The notes under the pieces: generated by a model | What the model saw: only the letters and a program-made list of their open reading frames with translations | What the model was told of the DNA's origin: nothing | Databases searched by the model: none | Translations under genes and position numbers: made by a program | Source of the DNA: Defluviicoccus sp. | GTDB lineage: Bacteria > Pseudomonadota > Alphaproteobacteria > Rhodospirillales > Defluviicoccaceae | Length of the DNA: 64,000 bases | Assembly (NCBI GenBank): GCA_029624735.1 | Contig: JARSSM010000020.1 | Location: 238,555 to 302,554, forward strand | Direction: 5' to 3' | Shown here: positions 17,127 to 26,559 of the stretch, one piece after another | Numbering within the stretch: the first letter of the stretch is position 1 | How the letters are laid out: every line of letters begins with the position of its first letter

Positions 17127-17429
17127 ATGCATTTGAGCCCGCGCGAGAAGGACAAACTGCTGGTGGCGATGGCGGCCGAAGTGGCGCGCCGGCGCTTGGG
17201 CCGCGGCGTCCGGCTCAACTACCCGGAAGCGATCGCGCTGATCACCGACTTCGTCGTTGAAGGCGCGCGCGACGGCCGCTCGGTCGCGGAGCTGATGCGC
17301 GACGGCGCCGGTGTGCTGACCCGCGATCAAGTGATGGAGGGCGTCGCCGAGATGATCCACGATATCCAGGTCGAAGCGACGTTTCCGGACGGCACCAAGC
17401 TGGTGACCGTGCACACGCCGATCCGCTGA
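17127..17429 (+). CDS. ureA: Urease gamma subunit
   Basis: A 100-aa structural subunit of the exact usual length, starting [13 protein letters not shown] after a CGGAGG ribosome site. The frame is open upstream inside ureD, but the family start is clear. [20 protein letters not shown] and the C-terminal [12 protein letters not shown] are conserved. It assembles with UreB and UreC as (alpha-beta-gamma)3. Confidence 0.97.
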   Translation: MHLSPREKDKLLVAMAAEVARRRLGRGVRLNYPEAIALITDFVVEGARDGRSVAELMRDGAGVLTRDQVMEGVAEMIHDIQVEATFPDGTKLVTVHTPIR

Positions 17430-17452
17430 GCGACGACGGGAAGGACAAGCCG

Positions 17453-17758
17453 ATGATCCCCGGTGAACTGATGCCCGCCGAAGGCGAGATTGTGCTCAAC
17501 GCGGATCGGCAAACGGTGACGCTTGCGGTTGCCAATACCGGGGACCGGCCGATCCAGGTTGGCTCGCACTATCATTTCTTTGAGACGAACGCGGCGCTTG
17601 CCTTCGACCGGGCGGCCGCGCGCGGTTTTCGGCTCGACATCCCGGCTGGCACGGCCGTCCGCTTCGAGCCCGGCCAGACGCGCACCGTGCAATTGGTCGC
17701 TTTCGCCGGCAGCCGCCGGGTGTTCGGCTTCAACGCCGCCGTGCAGGGACCGCTGTAA
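17453..17758 (+). CDS. ureB: Urease beta subunit
   Basis: A 101-aa all-beta structural subunit starting [16 protein letters not shown], with the conserved [14 protein letters not shown] and the C-terminal [14 protein letters not shown]. It lies 23 bp after ureA with GGAAGGA before the ATG. Length and order (ureA-ureB-ureC) are those of the three-subunit bacterial enzyme. Confidence 0.97.
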   Translation: MIPGELMPAEGEIVLNADRQTVTLAVANTGDRPIQVGSHYHFFETNAALAFDRAAARGFRLDIPAGTAVRFEPGQTRTVQLVAFAGSRRVFGFNAAVQGPL

Positions 17759-17788
17759 GGCCAGGGACCACTTTAAGGACTGACGCCG

Positions 17789-19498
17789 ATGGCTTTCCGT
17801 ATCCGCCGCGACGCCTATGCGCAGATGTTCGGGCCCACCGTCGGCGACCGGGTGCGGCTCGCCGACACCGAGTTGATCCTCGAAGTCGAGGAGGATCGGA
17901 CGATCTACGGCGAGGAGGTCAAGTTCGGCGGCGGCAAGGTCATTCGCGACGGCATGGGCCAGAGCCAGGCATCCCGCGCTGCCGGCGCCGTCGACACGGT
18001 GATCACCAACGCGCTGATCGTCGACCACTGGGGCATCGTCAAGGCCGATGTCGGCATTCGTGACGGCCGCATCGCCGGCATCGGCAAGGCCGGCAATCCG
18101 GACATCCAGCCGGGCGTCACCATTGTCATCGGTCCCGGCACCGAGGCGATCGCCGGCGAGGGGCGGATCCTGACCGCTGGCGGCATCGACGCGCACATCC
18201 ATTGGATCTGCCCGCAGCAGGCCGAGGACGCGCTCTCCTCCGGGGTGACCACCATGCTGGGCGGCGGCACCGGCCCGGCCGAGGGCACCAACGCCACCAC
18301 CTGCACGCCGGGCCCGTGGCACTTGGGCCGGATGCTGCAGGCGGCCGACGGCTTGGCCGTCAACATCGGCCTGTTTGGCAAGGGTAACGCGGCAACGCCC
18401 GACGCTCTGATCGAGCAGATCCTGGCCGGTGCCTGCGGGCTCAAGCTGCACGAGGATTGGGGCACAACGCCGGCAGCGATCGATGCCTGCCTCGCGGTCG
18501 CCGAGCAGTTCGATGTCCAGGTCGCCATTCACACCGACACCCTCAACGAATCCGGCTTCGTCGAGGACACGATCGCCGCTTTCAAGGGCCGAACGATCCA
18601 CACCTTCCACACCGAGGGCGCCGGTGGTGGCCACGCGCCCGACATCATCAAGGTGTGCGGGCTGCCGAACGTGCTGCCGTCCTCGACCAATCCAACGCGG
18701 CCGTTCACCGTCAACACGCTCGATGAACACCTCGACATGCTGATGGTCTGCCATCACCTGGACTCGCGCATCCCCGAGGACGTCGCGTTTGCCGAGAGCC
18801 GCATCCGGCGCGAGACGATCGCGGCCGAGGACGTGCTGCACGACCTTGGCGCCTTCAGCATGATTTCGTCGGACAGCCAGGCGATGGGCCGGGTCGGCGA
18901 GGTGGTCATCCGCACCTGGCAGACCGCGGACAAAATGAAGAAGCAGCGCGGCCCGCTGCCCGAGGACGGTGCCGGCAACGACAACGTCCGCATCCGCCGC
19001 TACATCGCCAAGTACACGATCAATCCGGCGCTCACGCACGGCATCGCGCACGAGGTCGGCTCGATCGCGGTCGGCAAACGCGCCGATCTCGTCTTGTGGA
19101 AACCGATGTTCTTTGGCGTCAAGCCCGACCTGGTGTTGTTGGGCGGCACGATCGCGGCGGCGGCGATGGGCGATCCGAACGCCTCGATCCCGACGCCGCA
19201 GCCGGTCCACTACCGGCCGATGTTCGGCGCCTTTGGCCGGGCGCTTCAAGCCTCGAGCGTCACCTTCGTCTCCCACGCCGCGCTTGATGCCGGCATCGGC
19301 GCCGCGCTGGATTTGCGCAAACCGCTGGTTGGCGTCGCCGGGACGCGGTCGATCGGCAAGAAGGACATGGTTCTGAACGACCGCACGCCTGCGATCGAGG
19401 TTGACCCGGAGACGTACGAGGTCCGAGCCGATGGCGAGCGCATGACCTGCGAGCCGGCGGCCGAGCTTGCGCTCGCCCAGCGCTATTTCCTGTTCTGA
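17789..19498 (+). CDS. ureC: Urease alpha (catalytic) subunit
   Basis: A 569-aa nickel amidohydrolase that splits urea into ammonia and carbamate. The dinickel ligands are visible: His136 and His138 in GIDAHIHW, the carbamylated Lys219 in GLKLHEDWG, His in [12 protein letters not shown], His in [15 protein letters not shown], and Asp in [11 protein letters not shown]. The flap contains the catalytic His in [20 protein letters not shown]. Its length matches well-studied enzymes, and no active-site residue is missing. Confidence 0.98.
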   Translation: MAFRIRRDAYAQMFGPTVGDRVRLADTELILEVEEDRTIYGEEVKFGGGKVIRDGMGQSQASRAAGAVDTVITNALIVDHWGIVKADVGIRDGRIAGIGKAGNPDIQPGVTIVIGPGTEAIAGEGRILTAGGIDAHIHWICPQQAEDALSSGVTTMLGGGTGPAEGTNATTCTPGPWHLGRMLQAADGLAVNIGLFGKGNAATPDALIEQILAGACGLKLHEDWGTTPAAIDACLAVAEQFDVQVAIHTDTLNESGFVEDTIAAFKGRTIHTFHTEGAGGGHAPDIIKVCGLPNVLPSSTNPTRPFTVNTLDEHLDMLMVCHHLDSRIPEDVAFAESRIRRETIAAEDVLHDLGAFSMISSDSQAMGRVGEVVIRTWQTADKMKKQRGPLPEDGAGNDNVRIRRYIAKYTINPALTHGIAHEVGSIAVGKRADLVLWKPMFFGVKPDLVLLGGTIAAAAMGDPNASIPTPQPVHYRPMFGAFGRALQASSVTFVSHAALDAGIGAALDLRKPLVGVAGTRSIGKKDMVLNDRTPAIEVDPETYEVRADGERMTCEPAAELALAQRYFLF

Positions 19499-19502
19499 AG
19501 CG

Positions 19503-19982
19503 ATGCGGCATGCGGTCGCGTGTGACGCGCAAGGCACCTGGCCGGCCGATCAGGAGGTGGCGACGGCGACGTTACCGTACGCCGAGCGCTTCCGCCGCCG
19601 GATCCGCTTGACGGACGATGCGGGCCTCCCCTTCCTCCTTGATCTGGAGCGCGCGGCCGTGCTCGCCGACGGCGCCGGCTTGCGCCTTGCCGATGGCGGC
19701 TACATCCGCGTCATCGCGGCGGCCGAAGACGTCATCGACATCGAGGTCGCAACGGCGCGCGAACTCGCCCGCATCGCCTGGCACCTCGGCAACCGGCACG
19801 TGCCGCTGGAAATCGTCGGCGAGCGGTCGCTGCGCATCGCTGCCGATCCGGCATTGGCCGCGATGCTGGCGGTGCTGCATGTCCGCACACGGCCTGGCCG
19901 GGCGCCATTCATGCCGGAGCCCGGTGCCTACGCCGATGCCGCGCATGGTCATCACGCCGCGGATGCCGCTGGGCATGACTGA
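19503..19982 (+). CDS. ureE: Urease accessory protein UreE (nickel metallochaperone)
   Basis: A 159-aa protein starting 4 bp after ureC. The N-terminal beta domain (RRIRLTDDAGLPFLLDL) is followed by the metal-binding domain with ARIAWHLGNRHVPLEI. The C-terminal tail [13 protein letters not shown] is histidine-rich, as expected for Ni(II) storage and delivery. The stop overlaps the ureF start by 8 bp. Confidence 0.93.
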   Translation: MRHAVACDAQGTWPADQEVATATLPYAERFRRRIRLTDDAGLPFLLDLERAAVLADGAGLRLADGGYIRVIAAAEDVIDIEVATARELARIAWHLGNRHVPLEIVGERSLRIAADPALAAMLAVLHVRTRPGRAPFMPEPGAYADAAHGHHAADAAGHD

Positions 19983-20655
19983 GGCAGCACCGGAAGCTTT
20001 GCTGCGGCTCTTGAGCTGGCTCTCGCCTTCGTTTCCCGTTGGCGCGTTCGCCTACTCGCACGGCATCGAGACCGCGCTGGATGCCGGCCTGATCCGCAGC
20101 GCTGCCGACCTTGAAAGCTGGATCGGCGCCATCATCACCCACGGCGCCGGCTTCGCCGATGCGGTTTTTCTCTGCCATGCGTGGCGGGCGGCGGCGTGCG
20201 GCGACGGCGCGAGCCTCCAGCGTGTCCAGGCTTGCGCCGCTGCCTTTCGCGGTTCAGCCGAAGCGGCGCTGGAAAGCGCGGCGCAGGGTCGCGCGTTCCT
20301 GACCGCACTGGCAGCGGGATGGCCCGATCTGGCTGTGCGCAGCGATGCAGGAACCGAGCCGGCTTATCCTTGTGCCGTCGGCGCTGCCGCGGGCTTGGGC
20401 GGCATTCCCTTGCCGGACGCGGTCCTCGCATTCCTGCACGCGTTCGCGACCAACCTGATCTCGGCCGGCGTCCGCCTGATCCCGCTCGGCCAGCGCGAAG
20501 GCGTGCGCATCCTGGCCGCGCTGGCCCCGGTTACCGCGCGGGCGGCGGCAGCGGCGCTCGGTACCGAACTTGACGATCTCGGCACGGCGACGCTACGGGT
20601 GGACTTAACCATGGCCCGGCACGAAACCCAGCACGTCAGGCTGTTCCGCTCATGA
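19975..20655 (+). CDS. ureF: Urease accessory protein UreF
   Basis: A 226-aa all-alpha factor that binds UreD and gates the GTPase UreG. The long upstream extension of the frame is ureE sequence in another frame; the start [29 protein letters not shown] was chosen because [18 protein letters not shown] is the conserved N-terminus. It overlaps ureE by 8 bp and its stop overlaps the ureG start (ATGA). The C-terminal [11 protein letters not shown] is also conserved. Confidence 0.94.
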   Translation: MTEAAPEALLRLLSWLSPSFPVGAFAYSHGIETALDAGLIRSAADLESWIGAIITHGAGFADAVFLCHAWRAAACGDGASLQRVQACAAAFRGSAEAALESAAQGRAFLTALAAGWPDLAVRSDAGTEPAYPCAVGAAAGLGGIPLPDAVLAFLHAFATNLISAGVRLIPLGQREGVRILAALAPVTARAAAAALGTELDDLGTATLRVDLTMARHETQHVRLFRS

Positions 20656-21263
20656 GCGGCCCTTTGCGCGTCGGCGTCGGCGGACCGGTCGGCTCCGGCA
20701 AGACGGCGCTCGTCGATGCGCTGTGCAAACGGCTGCGCGAGACCTACCGGCTGGCCGCAATCACCAACGACATTTACACGCGCGAGGATGCGGAGTTCCT
20801 GACCCGCTCCGGCGCGCTGCCGCCCGAGCGGATCATGGGGGTGGAGACCGGCGGCTGTCCGCACACGGCGATCCGCGAGGATGCCTCGATCAACCTCGCC
20901 GCGGTCGAGGCGATGGTCGACCGCTTTCCCGATCTCGACCTGATCTTCATCGAATCCGGCGGCGACAACTTGGCTGCCACCTTCTCGCCGGAACTTGCCG
21001 ACATCACGCTCTACGTCATCGACGTTGCCGCCGGCGACAAGATCCCGCGCAAGGGCGGTCCCGGCATCACCCGCTCCGATCTCTTGGTCATCAACAAGAC
21101 CGACCTGGCGCAGGCCGTCGGCGCCAGCCTGGACGTCATGGACCGGGACGCGCGGCGGATGCGCGGTGAGCGCCCGTTCGTGTTCACCAACCTCAAGACC
21201 GGCGCCGGCCTTGATGACGTCTGCGCCTTCGTCGTGACGGCCGGCGGCCTATCGCAGAGCTAG
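20652..21263 (+). CDS. ureG: Urease accessory GTPase UreG
   Basis: A 203-aa SIMIBI-class GTPase that powers nickel insertion. The P-loop is [13 protein letters not shown], the nickel-binding motif is [11 protein letters not shown], the G3-type segment is [11 protein letters not shown], and the base-specific motif is NKTD. It is the last gene of the urea operon. No nickel transporter (hupE/ureJ) follows. Confidence 0.97.
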   Translation: MSGPLRVGVGGPVGSGKTALVDALCKRLRETYRLAAITNDIYTREDAEFLTRSGALPPERIMGVETGGCPHTAIREDASINLAAVEAMVDRFPDLDLIFIESGGDNLAATFSPELADITLYVIDVAAGDKIPRKGGPGITRSDLLVINKTDLAQAVGASLDVMDRDARRMRGERPFVFTNLKTGAGLDDVCAFVVTAGGLSQS

Positions 21264-21268
21264 AGCGC

Positions 21269-21284
21269 TGCCGAGCTCGGCAGG
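21269..21284 (+). terminator. Palindrome after ureG, possible operon end
   Basis: CTGCCGAGCTCGGCAG is a perfect 16-bp palindrome beginning 5 bases after the ureG stop. It has no loop spacer and no U tract, so termination is only possible. The remaining 21285-21494 stretch contains short open frames on both strands with no recognised product. Confidence 0.35.
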
Positions 21285-21494
21285 CGGCGTCGGGCTCACC
21301 CTGCTTGAACGCCTCCCCTGGTTGAGGTACACGATGTCGTCGCTGATGCAGATCGGCGCGCCGGTGGTCGTGCTGAAAGAAGCATAATCGGTCGTTTGCT
21401 GGTCTGCCGTGCGCGCGTGCCGGCCGTGGCCGGCGGAACATCGGTTGACTCCGGCGCTCATCGTCAGCGTTCTAAACACGGAACAGACTGCGGG

Positions 21495-21875
21495 ATGCGG
21501 ATGCGGATCGGGATGGCTGTGGGCGCATTGGTGGTGGTCAGCCTTGCCGTTGGCTGCCAAAAGACGGTCGATCCCCGCACCGGTGATGGAAACATCCAGC
21601 TGTCGGTGCCGATGACGCAGAGGCATGGCGATCGCCTCGAGCAGCGATGGGAGGAGTGCGTCCGCTTTCGCTCGGTCAGCGCGTGCGAACGGCGGCTACC
21701 AGGCGCGAGACCGGCGCGCAGATCGGCACCCGGAACGCCGGAAGCGGCGGACAGCGAAGGCGCGCCTGCAGCGGCCACTCCTCCTGCTGAGCAAGCGCCG
21801 GCTGAGCAAGCCCCGGCTGAACAAGCGCCGGCTGAGCAAGCGCCAGCCAATCAAGCGCCGGGGGCCAGCCAATGA
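21495..21875 (+). CDS. Small lipoprotein with a C-terminal PAEQA tandem repeat
   Basis: A 126-aa protein with a charged start, a hydrophobic segment and the lipobox LAVGC (Cys21 if the ATG at 21495 is used; 21501 and 21513 are alternatives). A Lys/Asp-rich stretch and an Arg-rich middle follow, then P-A-E-Q-A repeated four times and once as P-A-N-Q-A. No family is recognised. Anchoring to the periplasmic face of a membrane is inferred from the lipobox. The stop overlaps a 39-codon frame (ATGA). Confidence 0.6.
   Translation: MRMRIGMAVGALVVVSLAVGCQKTVDPRTGDGNIQLSVPMTQRHGDRLEQRWEECVRFRSVSACERRLPGARPARRSAPGTPEAADSEGAPAAATPPAEQAPAEQAPAEQAPAEQAPANQAPGASQ
21786..21860 (+). repeat. 15-bp tandem repeat, five units, inside the lipoprotein gene
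   Basis: The unit GCTGAGCAAGCGCCG recurs at 21786, 21801, 21816 and 21831 with one or two changes each, and a more diverged unit (GCCAATCAAGCGCCG) ends the array. The 15-bp period keeps the reading frame, so unit gain or loss changes only the length of the Pro/Glu/Gln-rich tail. Confidence 0.9.
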
Positions 21876-21991
21876 GCGGGGTGCGCCCGCCCACCGCGAC
21901 CGTGCGGCCCCGCCGTTGCGTACACCTTTTCCGGGTCCTGTTGACGCTGGCGCCGCCGGTTGCCGCTTCCGGGGGCCTGGCGGCCGACTAA
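21872..21991 (+). CDS. Possible 39-aa ORF coupled to the lipoprotein gene
   Basis: ATG overlaps the lipoprotein stop (ATGA) and the frame ends with TAA 3 bp before the next ATG. The product is Arg-rich at the N-terminus, then hydrophobic (HLFRVLLTLAPPVAASGG). It could be a small membrane or leader peptide, or simply open by chance. Confidence 0.25.
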   Translation: MSGVRPPTATVRPRRCVHLFRVLLTLAPPVAASGGLAAD

Positions 21992-21994
21992 GAG

Positions 21995-23044
21995 ATGGGT
22001 GATGACGGCGAGGTGGCGATGACGGGCCAACATCAGCCCCTGCCTGAGATTCCAGTGCTCCATGTTGGCACGGACTGGCCGTTCGAGACGCTGGATCAAG
22101 AGTTCGCGCGGGCGAATGCGCTGCTCGACGAGGGCGGCAGGCGCTTTCCCCGGGTTGCGATCCAGGCCGCCGACGCGCTCTCGCGTCGCTGGCTGGAACG
22201 CTGGCACGAACCCTATCTCGCGGAAATCGATCGTATCTCGGCCCGGATCGGGCGGCCGGGGGCCTATTTCCTCAACGTCAGCTACGAATGGGGCTGCACC
22301 TCGCGGGCGGGACCTTCGCCGGACGGCCGCACGGCCCGGCTGTTGCGGGTCCTCGACTGGCCGGACAACGGCTTGGGCCGGCATGTCATCGCTGCCTTTG
22401 TCAAGGGCGCGGCTGGGCCGTGGCTGACGCTGACATGGCCGGGGTACACCGGCGTGCTGCAAGCAGTCGCGCCGCAGCGATTCGCCGCCGCCCTCAATCA
22501 GGCGCCGATGCAAAAGCCGGTCGGTTTCTATCCACTGGATTGGCTGGTCACGCGCCTGCACGTTTGGGACCGGCCGCATTTGGCGGCAGCGCACCTGTTG
22601 CGACAGGTCTTCGAGCGTGCACGTACGTTTGCCGAGGCAAAGGCGCTGCTCATCGAGACTCCGATCGCGCTGCCGGCGATCTACATCCTTTCCGGGCTCG
22701 CCGCCGACGAGGCTTGCGTTATCGAGCGGCATCCTGAAAGCGCGCGGGTGATCGAGGGAGATGTCTGTGCCGCCAACACTTGGCAGGCAGCGGCCTGGCG
22801 GGGGCGTGCGCGCGGGCATGAAAACGCCCGGCGTGTCGAAAGCCTGCGCTCCGTCCCGGGCGCGCTGGATAGCACGTTCGAATGGCTGCAGCCGCCGGTG
22901 CTGAACCGCAGGACCCGGCTCGCGTTGATCGCTGACGCCTCCAGCGGCACGGTCACTGCCCAGGGATTCGAAGTGGACGGGCCCGCGACCGCCATTCTTC
23001 GCTGGAGCCCGCCGACAGACACGGGAAACGGGAGCGGGCGGTAA
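21995..23044 (+). CDS. Ntn-type linear amide hydrolase of the acid ceramidase/NAAA kind
   Basis: A 349-aa protein. The expected N-terminal nucleophile is Cys101 in EWGCTS, followed 17 and 20 residues later by Arg118 and Asp121 in RVLDW, the same spacing as the Cys/Arg/Asp set of N-acylethanolamine amidase (RNMDF). Residues 1-100 would be the propeptide removed by autocleavage. GYTGVLQAVAPQRFAAALNQAP is the next conserved stretch. Such enzymes cleave N-acyl amides (fatty-acid ethanolamides, ceramides, bile-acid or lactone-type signals); the substrate here is unknown. There is no clear signal peptide. ATG 22019, with GGCGAGG upstream, is an alternative start. Confidence 0.75.
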   Translation: MGDDGEVAMTGQHQPLPEIPVLHVGTDWPFETLDQEFARANALLDEGGRRFPRVAIQAADALSRRWLERWHEPYLAEIDRISARIGRPGAYFLNVSYEWGCTSRAGPSPDGRTARLLRVLDWPDNGLGRHVIAAFVKGAAGPWLTLTWPGYTGVLQAVAPQRFAAALNQAPMQKPVGFYPLDWLVTRLHVWDRPHLAAAHLLRQVFERARTFAEAKALLIETPIALPAIYILSGLAADEACVIERHPESARVIEGDVCAANTWQAAAWRGRARGHENARRVESLRSVPGALDSTFEWLQPPVLNRRTRLALIADASSGTVTAQGFEVDGPATAILRWSPPTDTGNGSGR

Positions 23045-23135
23045 GACGCTTCTCCTCGTAGGACGTGCGTGCTAGCGTCGCCTTCGCAGCGAGGCGTGTA
23101 CCAACACCCCGGCAAAGGGAGAGGGATAAGCGGTC

Positions 23136-23642
23136 ATGACAGAATGTGACGCAGACGAACGTTGGCGCATCTGCGTGGAGCAGCGGAGCACCAGCGGTGC
23201 GATCCGGGGCCGAGCCGGACCCGCGATCCGTGCAATGGCGTTGGGGATCACGCTGACCGCGGTTGCGGCAATTGAGCCTGGCTTCGCGCAGCAAGCGGTC
23301 CCGGCCGTTGAAGACAGCGCGGCGGCCGAGGAACATTTCGCCTTCGACGCCGCCGATACGAATGGCGATGACGAGATCAGCGAGGCCGAACTGGCGCGCG
23401 ACGCGGCGGCTGGGTTCAGCGGCCTTGATGTTGACCGCAGCCTGACGCTGACGCCCAACGAGCTGGAGGCCCACGACCCCGCCCGATTCGCCCGGGTGGA
23501 CAAGAACGGCGACGGCAAGCTCACCTTCAGTGAGGTCATGGCGCACAAGTCGCAGGCCTTCAAGGAAGCCGATAAGAACAAGGACGGGTACCTGTCGTTC
23601 AAGGAGATGCATGATGCAGTCGCGGCCGAAGTGGGCGAGTGA
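23136..23642 (+). CDS. EF-hand calcium-binding protein, exported
   Basis: A 168-aa protein. A hydrophobic segment around residues 32-51 (MALGITLTAVAAIEPGFAQQ) ends like a signal peptide, although it lies unusually far in, so the true start may be a later ATG at 23235. Four EF-hand-like loops follow: D-T-N-G-D-D-E-I, a degenerate D-V-D-R-S-L-T-L, D-K-N-G-D-G-K-L and D-K-N-K-D-G-Y-L. Periplasmic calcium binding is inferred. The stop lies one base before the next gene. Confidence 0.85.
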   Translation: MTECDADERWRICVEQRSTSGAIRGRAGPAIRAMALGITLTAVAAIEPGFAQQAVPAVEDSAAAEEHFAFDAADTNGDDEISEAELARDAAAGFSGLDVDRSLTLTPNELEAHDPARFARVDKNGDGKLTFSEVMAHKSQAFKEADKNKDGYLSFKEMHDAVAAEVGE

Positions 23643-23643
23643 G

Positions 23644-24048
23644 ATGATGGTCGAACGGCGTGCCATGACAGCCAAACGCTCATCCCTGACGGCCCTTGCG
23701 GGGCTGGCCGCCCTGGTGCTGGCCGGCTGCGCGGGCGATGGAACCGCCTCGCCGGGTGTGGGTACGGTTGCAGGTGCCGCAGCCGGCGCCGGCGCCAGCC
23801 GCGCCCTGTTCGGTTCCAGCACGTCGGGCATGCTGCTCGGTGCCGCTGCGGGCGGGCTTGCCGGCAACATGACCCTGGACCGCCAGGCCGAGCAGCGACG
23901 CCAAAGCGACGCCCAGGCGGCCGCCGATGCCAACATGCGCCGGCAGCTCGAGTTTGAGCGTCAGCGTACCTTGCAGCAGGAGGAAACCCGCCGTCAGATC
24001 GAGGAGCAGCGCCTCTTCGACGAGTGGCGGCGCCAGCAGGCGCGCTAG
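23644..24048 (+). CDS. Glycine-zipper lipoprotein
   Basis: A 134-aa protein. The lipobox LAGC follows a hydrophobic segment. Residues about 40-80 are Gly/Ala-rich and zipper-like (GTVAGAAAGAGASRALFG, then MLLGAAAGGLAGN), like the 17-kDa surface antigen and YmgG type. The C-terminal 50 residues form a Gln/Arg/Glu-rich helix. It is one base after the EF-hand gene, so the two are probably co-transcribed. ATG 23665 is an alternative start. The function is unknown; an outer-membrane-associated role is inferred. Confidence 0.75.
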   Translation: MMVERRAMTAKRSSLTALAGLAALVLAGCAGDGTASPGVGTVAGAAAGAGASRALFGSSTSGMLLGAAAGGLAGNMTLDRQAEQRRQSDAQAAADANMRRQLEFERQRTLQQEETRRQIEEQRLFDEWRRQQAR

Positions 24049-24072
24049 AGAGCAGGGCCGTGTGAGGGCCCG

Positions 24073-24100
24073 CCGCCTCGCCTACGGGCAGGTGAGGCGG
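24073..24100 (+). terminator. Terminator-like hairpin after the glycine-zipper lipoprotein
   Basis: CCGCCTCGCCT (24073-24083) pairs with AGGTGAGGCGG (24090-24100), 11 pairs with one G-U, around a 6-nt loop. The following bases (TCGGGTTG) are not a U tract. Confidence 0.55.
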
Positions 24101-24161
24101 TCGGGTTGAAGGCGCATTTTCGCAGACGCCTGGCTGGCTGGTGACGGCACATCCTTCCGTG

Positions 24162-25361
24162 ATGACTGTGCAGGCCGATCCCTTCGTCACCATGACGGTT
24201 GCGATGTGCGTCTTCTTCATCGGCAGCGCGATCGTGATGCGGGTCAAGCTTCTTCGGGAGTTCAGCATCCCCGAATCGGTTGTTGGCGGTTTCGCCACCG
24301 CCATCGTTATCACGCTAATATACTTGTTGTTTGATCTGGAAGTCGCGTTCGATATTACAAGGCGAGATCTGTTTCTCGCTTATTTCTTCTCGGCGCTTGG
24401 TCTCAGATCGGTTATCAGCGACGTTCTTTCCAGCAGGCGGCCGTTATTCCTGCTCGTCCTTCTCGCGACGGTCTTCATCGTCGTGCAGAACGGCGTCGGC
24501 ATGGCGATCGCGGCTGCCTTCGACCATCACCCGAAGCTCGGCATCGTCGCCGGCTCGATGGCGCTGATGGGCCGATCAGGCACCACGATTGCCTGGGCGC
24601 CCCTGTTCGAGGAACGGTTTGGCCTGGAGCACGTATCGCGCTTCGGCGTTGGCGCCACCATGGCGGGGCTGATCGCGGCTTGCTGCACTGGTGGCCCGAT
24701 TGCCCGGTTTCTCGTCCAGCGTCACCACTTGAAGAGCCCGGGCCAGAGCGCCGACCTGGACGTCGGCATTTCCCGCGACGTCGCTTCGCCGAAGCTGGAC
24801 TATCGTGCTTTCCTGTTGGCGCTGCTGCGCATCCACGTCACCATCATCATCGGCCAGCTCCTGATCTGGGGGCTTGCTGCAGTCGGCGTAGAATTGCCGC
24901 TGTATGTCACCTGCCTGCTCGCCGGCCTCGTGCTCGGCAACGTGATGCCGCGGGTCGCGCCCACGGTCGACTGGCAGGGCAGTGACCAGTGCCTCTCGCT
25001 GATCGCTGACGTCTCGCTCGGTCTCTTCTACACGATGACCTTGATGAGCATGCAGCTGTGGACGACGCAAGGCATGCTCGGCTTCCTCCTGGTGACCGTT
25101 GCCGTGCAGGCGCTGTTGGCAACCCTCTACACCTGCTTCTGTGTGTTCCGGGTGATGGGCCGGGACTACGACGCGGCAGTGATTGCGGGCGGGTTCGCGG
25201 GCATGTCCTTAGGATCGACGGCAACGACGATGGCGGTCATGACCGCTGTCACGAAGCAATATGGTCGGGCCCCGCGGGCGTTTGCCATCGTGCCGCTCGC
25301 ATGCGGCCTTTTTATCGATATCGTCAACTTTGTCTGGATCGCCGTGTTCGCCGCGCTGTAG
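24162..25361 (+). CDS. gltS: Sodium/glutamate symporter
   Basis: An inner-membrane carrier of about 399 aa with some ten hydrophobic segments in two inverted halves. The GltS pore-loop signatures are LMGRSGTTIAWAP and GMSLGSTATTMAVM. Import of glutamate with sodium is inferred from the family. ATG 24162 was chosen; a GTG at 24141 would add seven residues, and neither has a strong ribosome site. It stands alone, with a hairpin upstream and an RND pair downstream. Confidence 0.9.
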   Translation: MTVQADPFVTMTVAMCVFFIGSAIVMRVKLLREFSIPESVVGGFATAIVITLIYLLFDLEVAFDITRRDLFLAYFFSALGLRSVISDVLSSRRPLFLLVLLATVFIVVQNGVGMAIAAAFDHHPKLGIVAGSMALMGRSGTTIAWAPLFEERFGLEHVSRFGVGATMAGLIAACCTGGPIARFLVQRHHLKSPGQSADLDVGISRDVASPKLDYRAFLLALLRIHVTIIIGQLLIWGLAAVGVELPLYVTCLLAGLVLGNVMPRVAPTVDWQGSDQCLSLIADVSLGLFYTMTLMSMQLWTTQGMLGFLLVTVAVQALLATLYTCFCVFRVMGRDYDAAVIAGGFAGMSLGSTATTMAVMTAVTKQYGRAPRAFAIVPLACGLFIDIVNFVWIAVFAAL

Positions 25362-25425
25362 AACGCCGCGGACGTGCACTTCGCGGTACCGCACGGTGTC
25401 CGGGACGATGAAGGGAGAAGTGCCG

Positions 25426-26523
25426 ATGCAGCCTGCCATCAGGTCTATCCTCTTCGTTGGTGCGATTGCTGCCGCTCTCACGGCCTGTGAGGCAGAACCC
25501 CCGGCCGTTCCGGAACAGGTCCGGCCGATTCGCACCTTCACGGTTACGGAAGTCGCCACCGGCCAGGTCCGGCGCTTCTCCGCGGTGATTCAGCCGAGTG
25601 ACACCTCACAGCTCAGCTTCCAGGTCGGCGGCAACGTGCGCGAGGTGCGGGTCAGCCAGGGCGACCAAGTGGCAGCGGGCAACGTGCTCGCCGTTCTTGA
25701 TCAGGAACCGTACCGATTGGACGTCCGTGCGGCAGAGGCGGACCTGGCGCGCGCGCGGGCCGAGCTCGCCAACAAGCGGGCGGACTTCGAGCGTCAGCGG
25801 ACACTGTATCGTCAGGGCTGGGTTGCCAGGGTCCGCTTCGATAACGCCGAACGGGACTACCGCGCGGCATCGAGCCGGGTCGATTACACCGTCGCCCGGC
25901 TCGAACTGGCGCGACGCGACCTTGCCAACACGACGCTTGCGGCACCCTTCGCCGGCTCGATCGCGGTCCGCAGCATCGATCCTTTTGTCGAGGTGCGCTC
26001 AGGGCAAATGGTTTTCCAACTCGATGCCGAAGGGGGCCTGGAGGCAGAATTCGGCGTTCCCGAAACCGTCATTGGCGAGATCGCCCTCGGAATGCCGGTG
26101 CAGGTCCAGACCCCGCAGATCGCGCAGCCGCTGGCGGCTCTGATTACCGAGATTGGCAGCGCCGCCGGCGCCGGGACGATCTTTCCCGTGCGCGCCGCGC
26201 TCACCGAACCGCCGCCATCGCTGCGGCCGGGAATGACCGCCGAAGCCACGCTGACACTCGCCCACGGCGCCACCGACGTCGGATTCTTCGTCCCCTTGTC
26301 GGCGGTCGCAGCCGGCGAGCAGCCGGGCGACGGGTACGTCTTTGTCTACGACCCGAAGACATCGACGGTAAACCGGCGGGCGGTGAAAACAACGCAGGCG
26401 GCGCGCGGCAACGTGGTTGCCGTCACCGGCATCAAGATTGGCGAACGGCTGGCTTCGGCCGGGACCAGCTTCCTGGCCGACGGTCAAAGGGTCGCGCTTC
26501 TCGTGCCCGACCTCGAAAGCTGA
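25426..26523 (+). CDS. RND efflux periplasmic adaptor (membrane fusion protein)
   Basis: A 365-aa lipoprotein with lipobox LTAC. The biotinyl-lipoyl halves are FQVGGNVREVRVSQGDQVAAGN and the later LAAPFAGSI, with an alpha-hairpin between (residues about 95-160). The adaptor bridges the RND pump encoded 36 bp downstream to an outer-membrane channel, which is not encoded here. Start 26 of the frame's two candidates was set at 25426 because AAGGGAGAAG lies just upstream. Confidence 0.92.
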   Translation: MQPAIRSILFVGAIAAALTACEAEPPAVPEQVRPIRTFTVTEVATGQVRRFSAVIQPSDTSQLSFQVGGNVREVRVSQGDQVAAGNVLAVLDQEPYRLDVRAAEADLARARAELANKRADFERQRTLYRQGWVARVRFDNAERDYRAASSRVDYTVARLELARRDLANTTLAAPFAGSIAVRSIDPFVEVRSGQMVFQLDAEGGLEAEFGVPETVIGEIALGMPVQVQTPQIAQPLAALITEIGSAAGAGTIFPVRAALTEPPPSLRPGMTAEATLTLAHGATDVGFFVPLSAVAAGEQPGDGYVFVYDPKTSTVNRRAVKTTQAARGNVVAVTGIKIGERLASAGTSFLADGQRVALLVPDLES

Positions 26524-26559
26524 GACGGCGCAGCGACATCACATCGATCGCGAGGCAAC

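Noticed and set aside
17327..19537. 736-codon minus-strand frame opposite ureC
   Set aside because: This is a typical GC-rich antisense frame of a conserved gene; the translation is Arg/Asp/His-rich and matches nothing.
21193..21626. Minus-strand frames after ureG, with a protein-like patch around 21330-21390
   Set aside because: No ribosome site and no recognised family; too weak to call.
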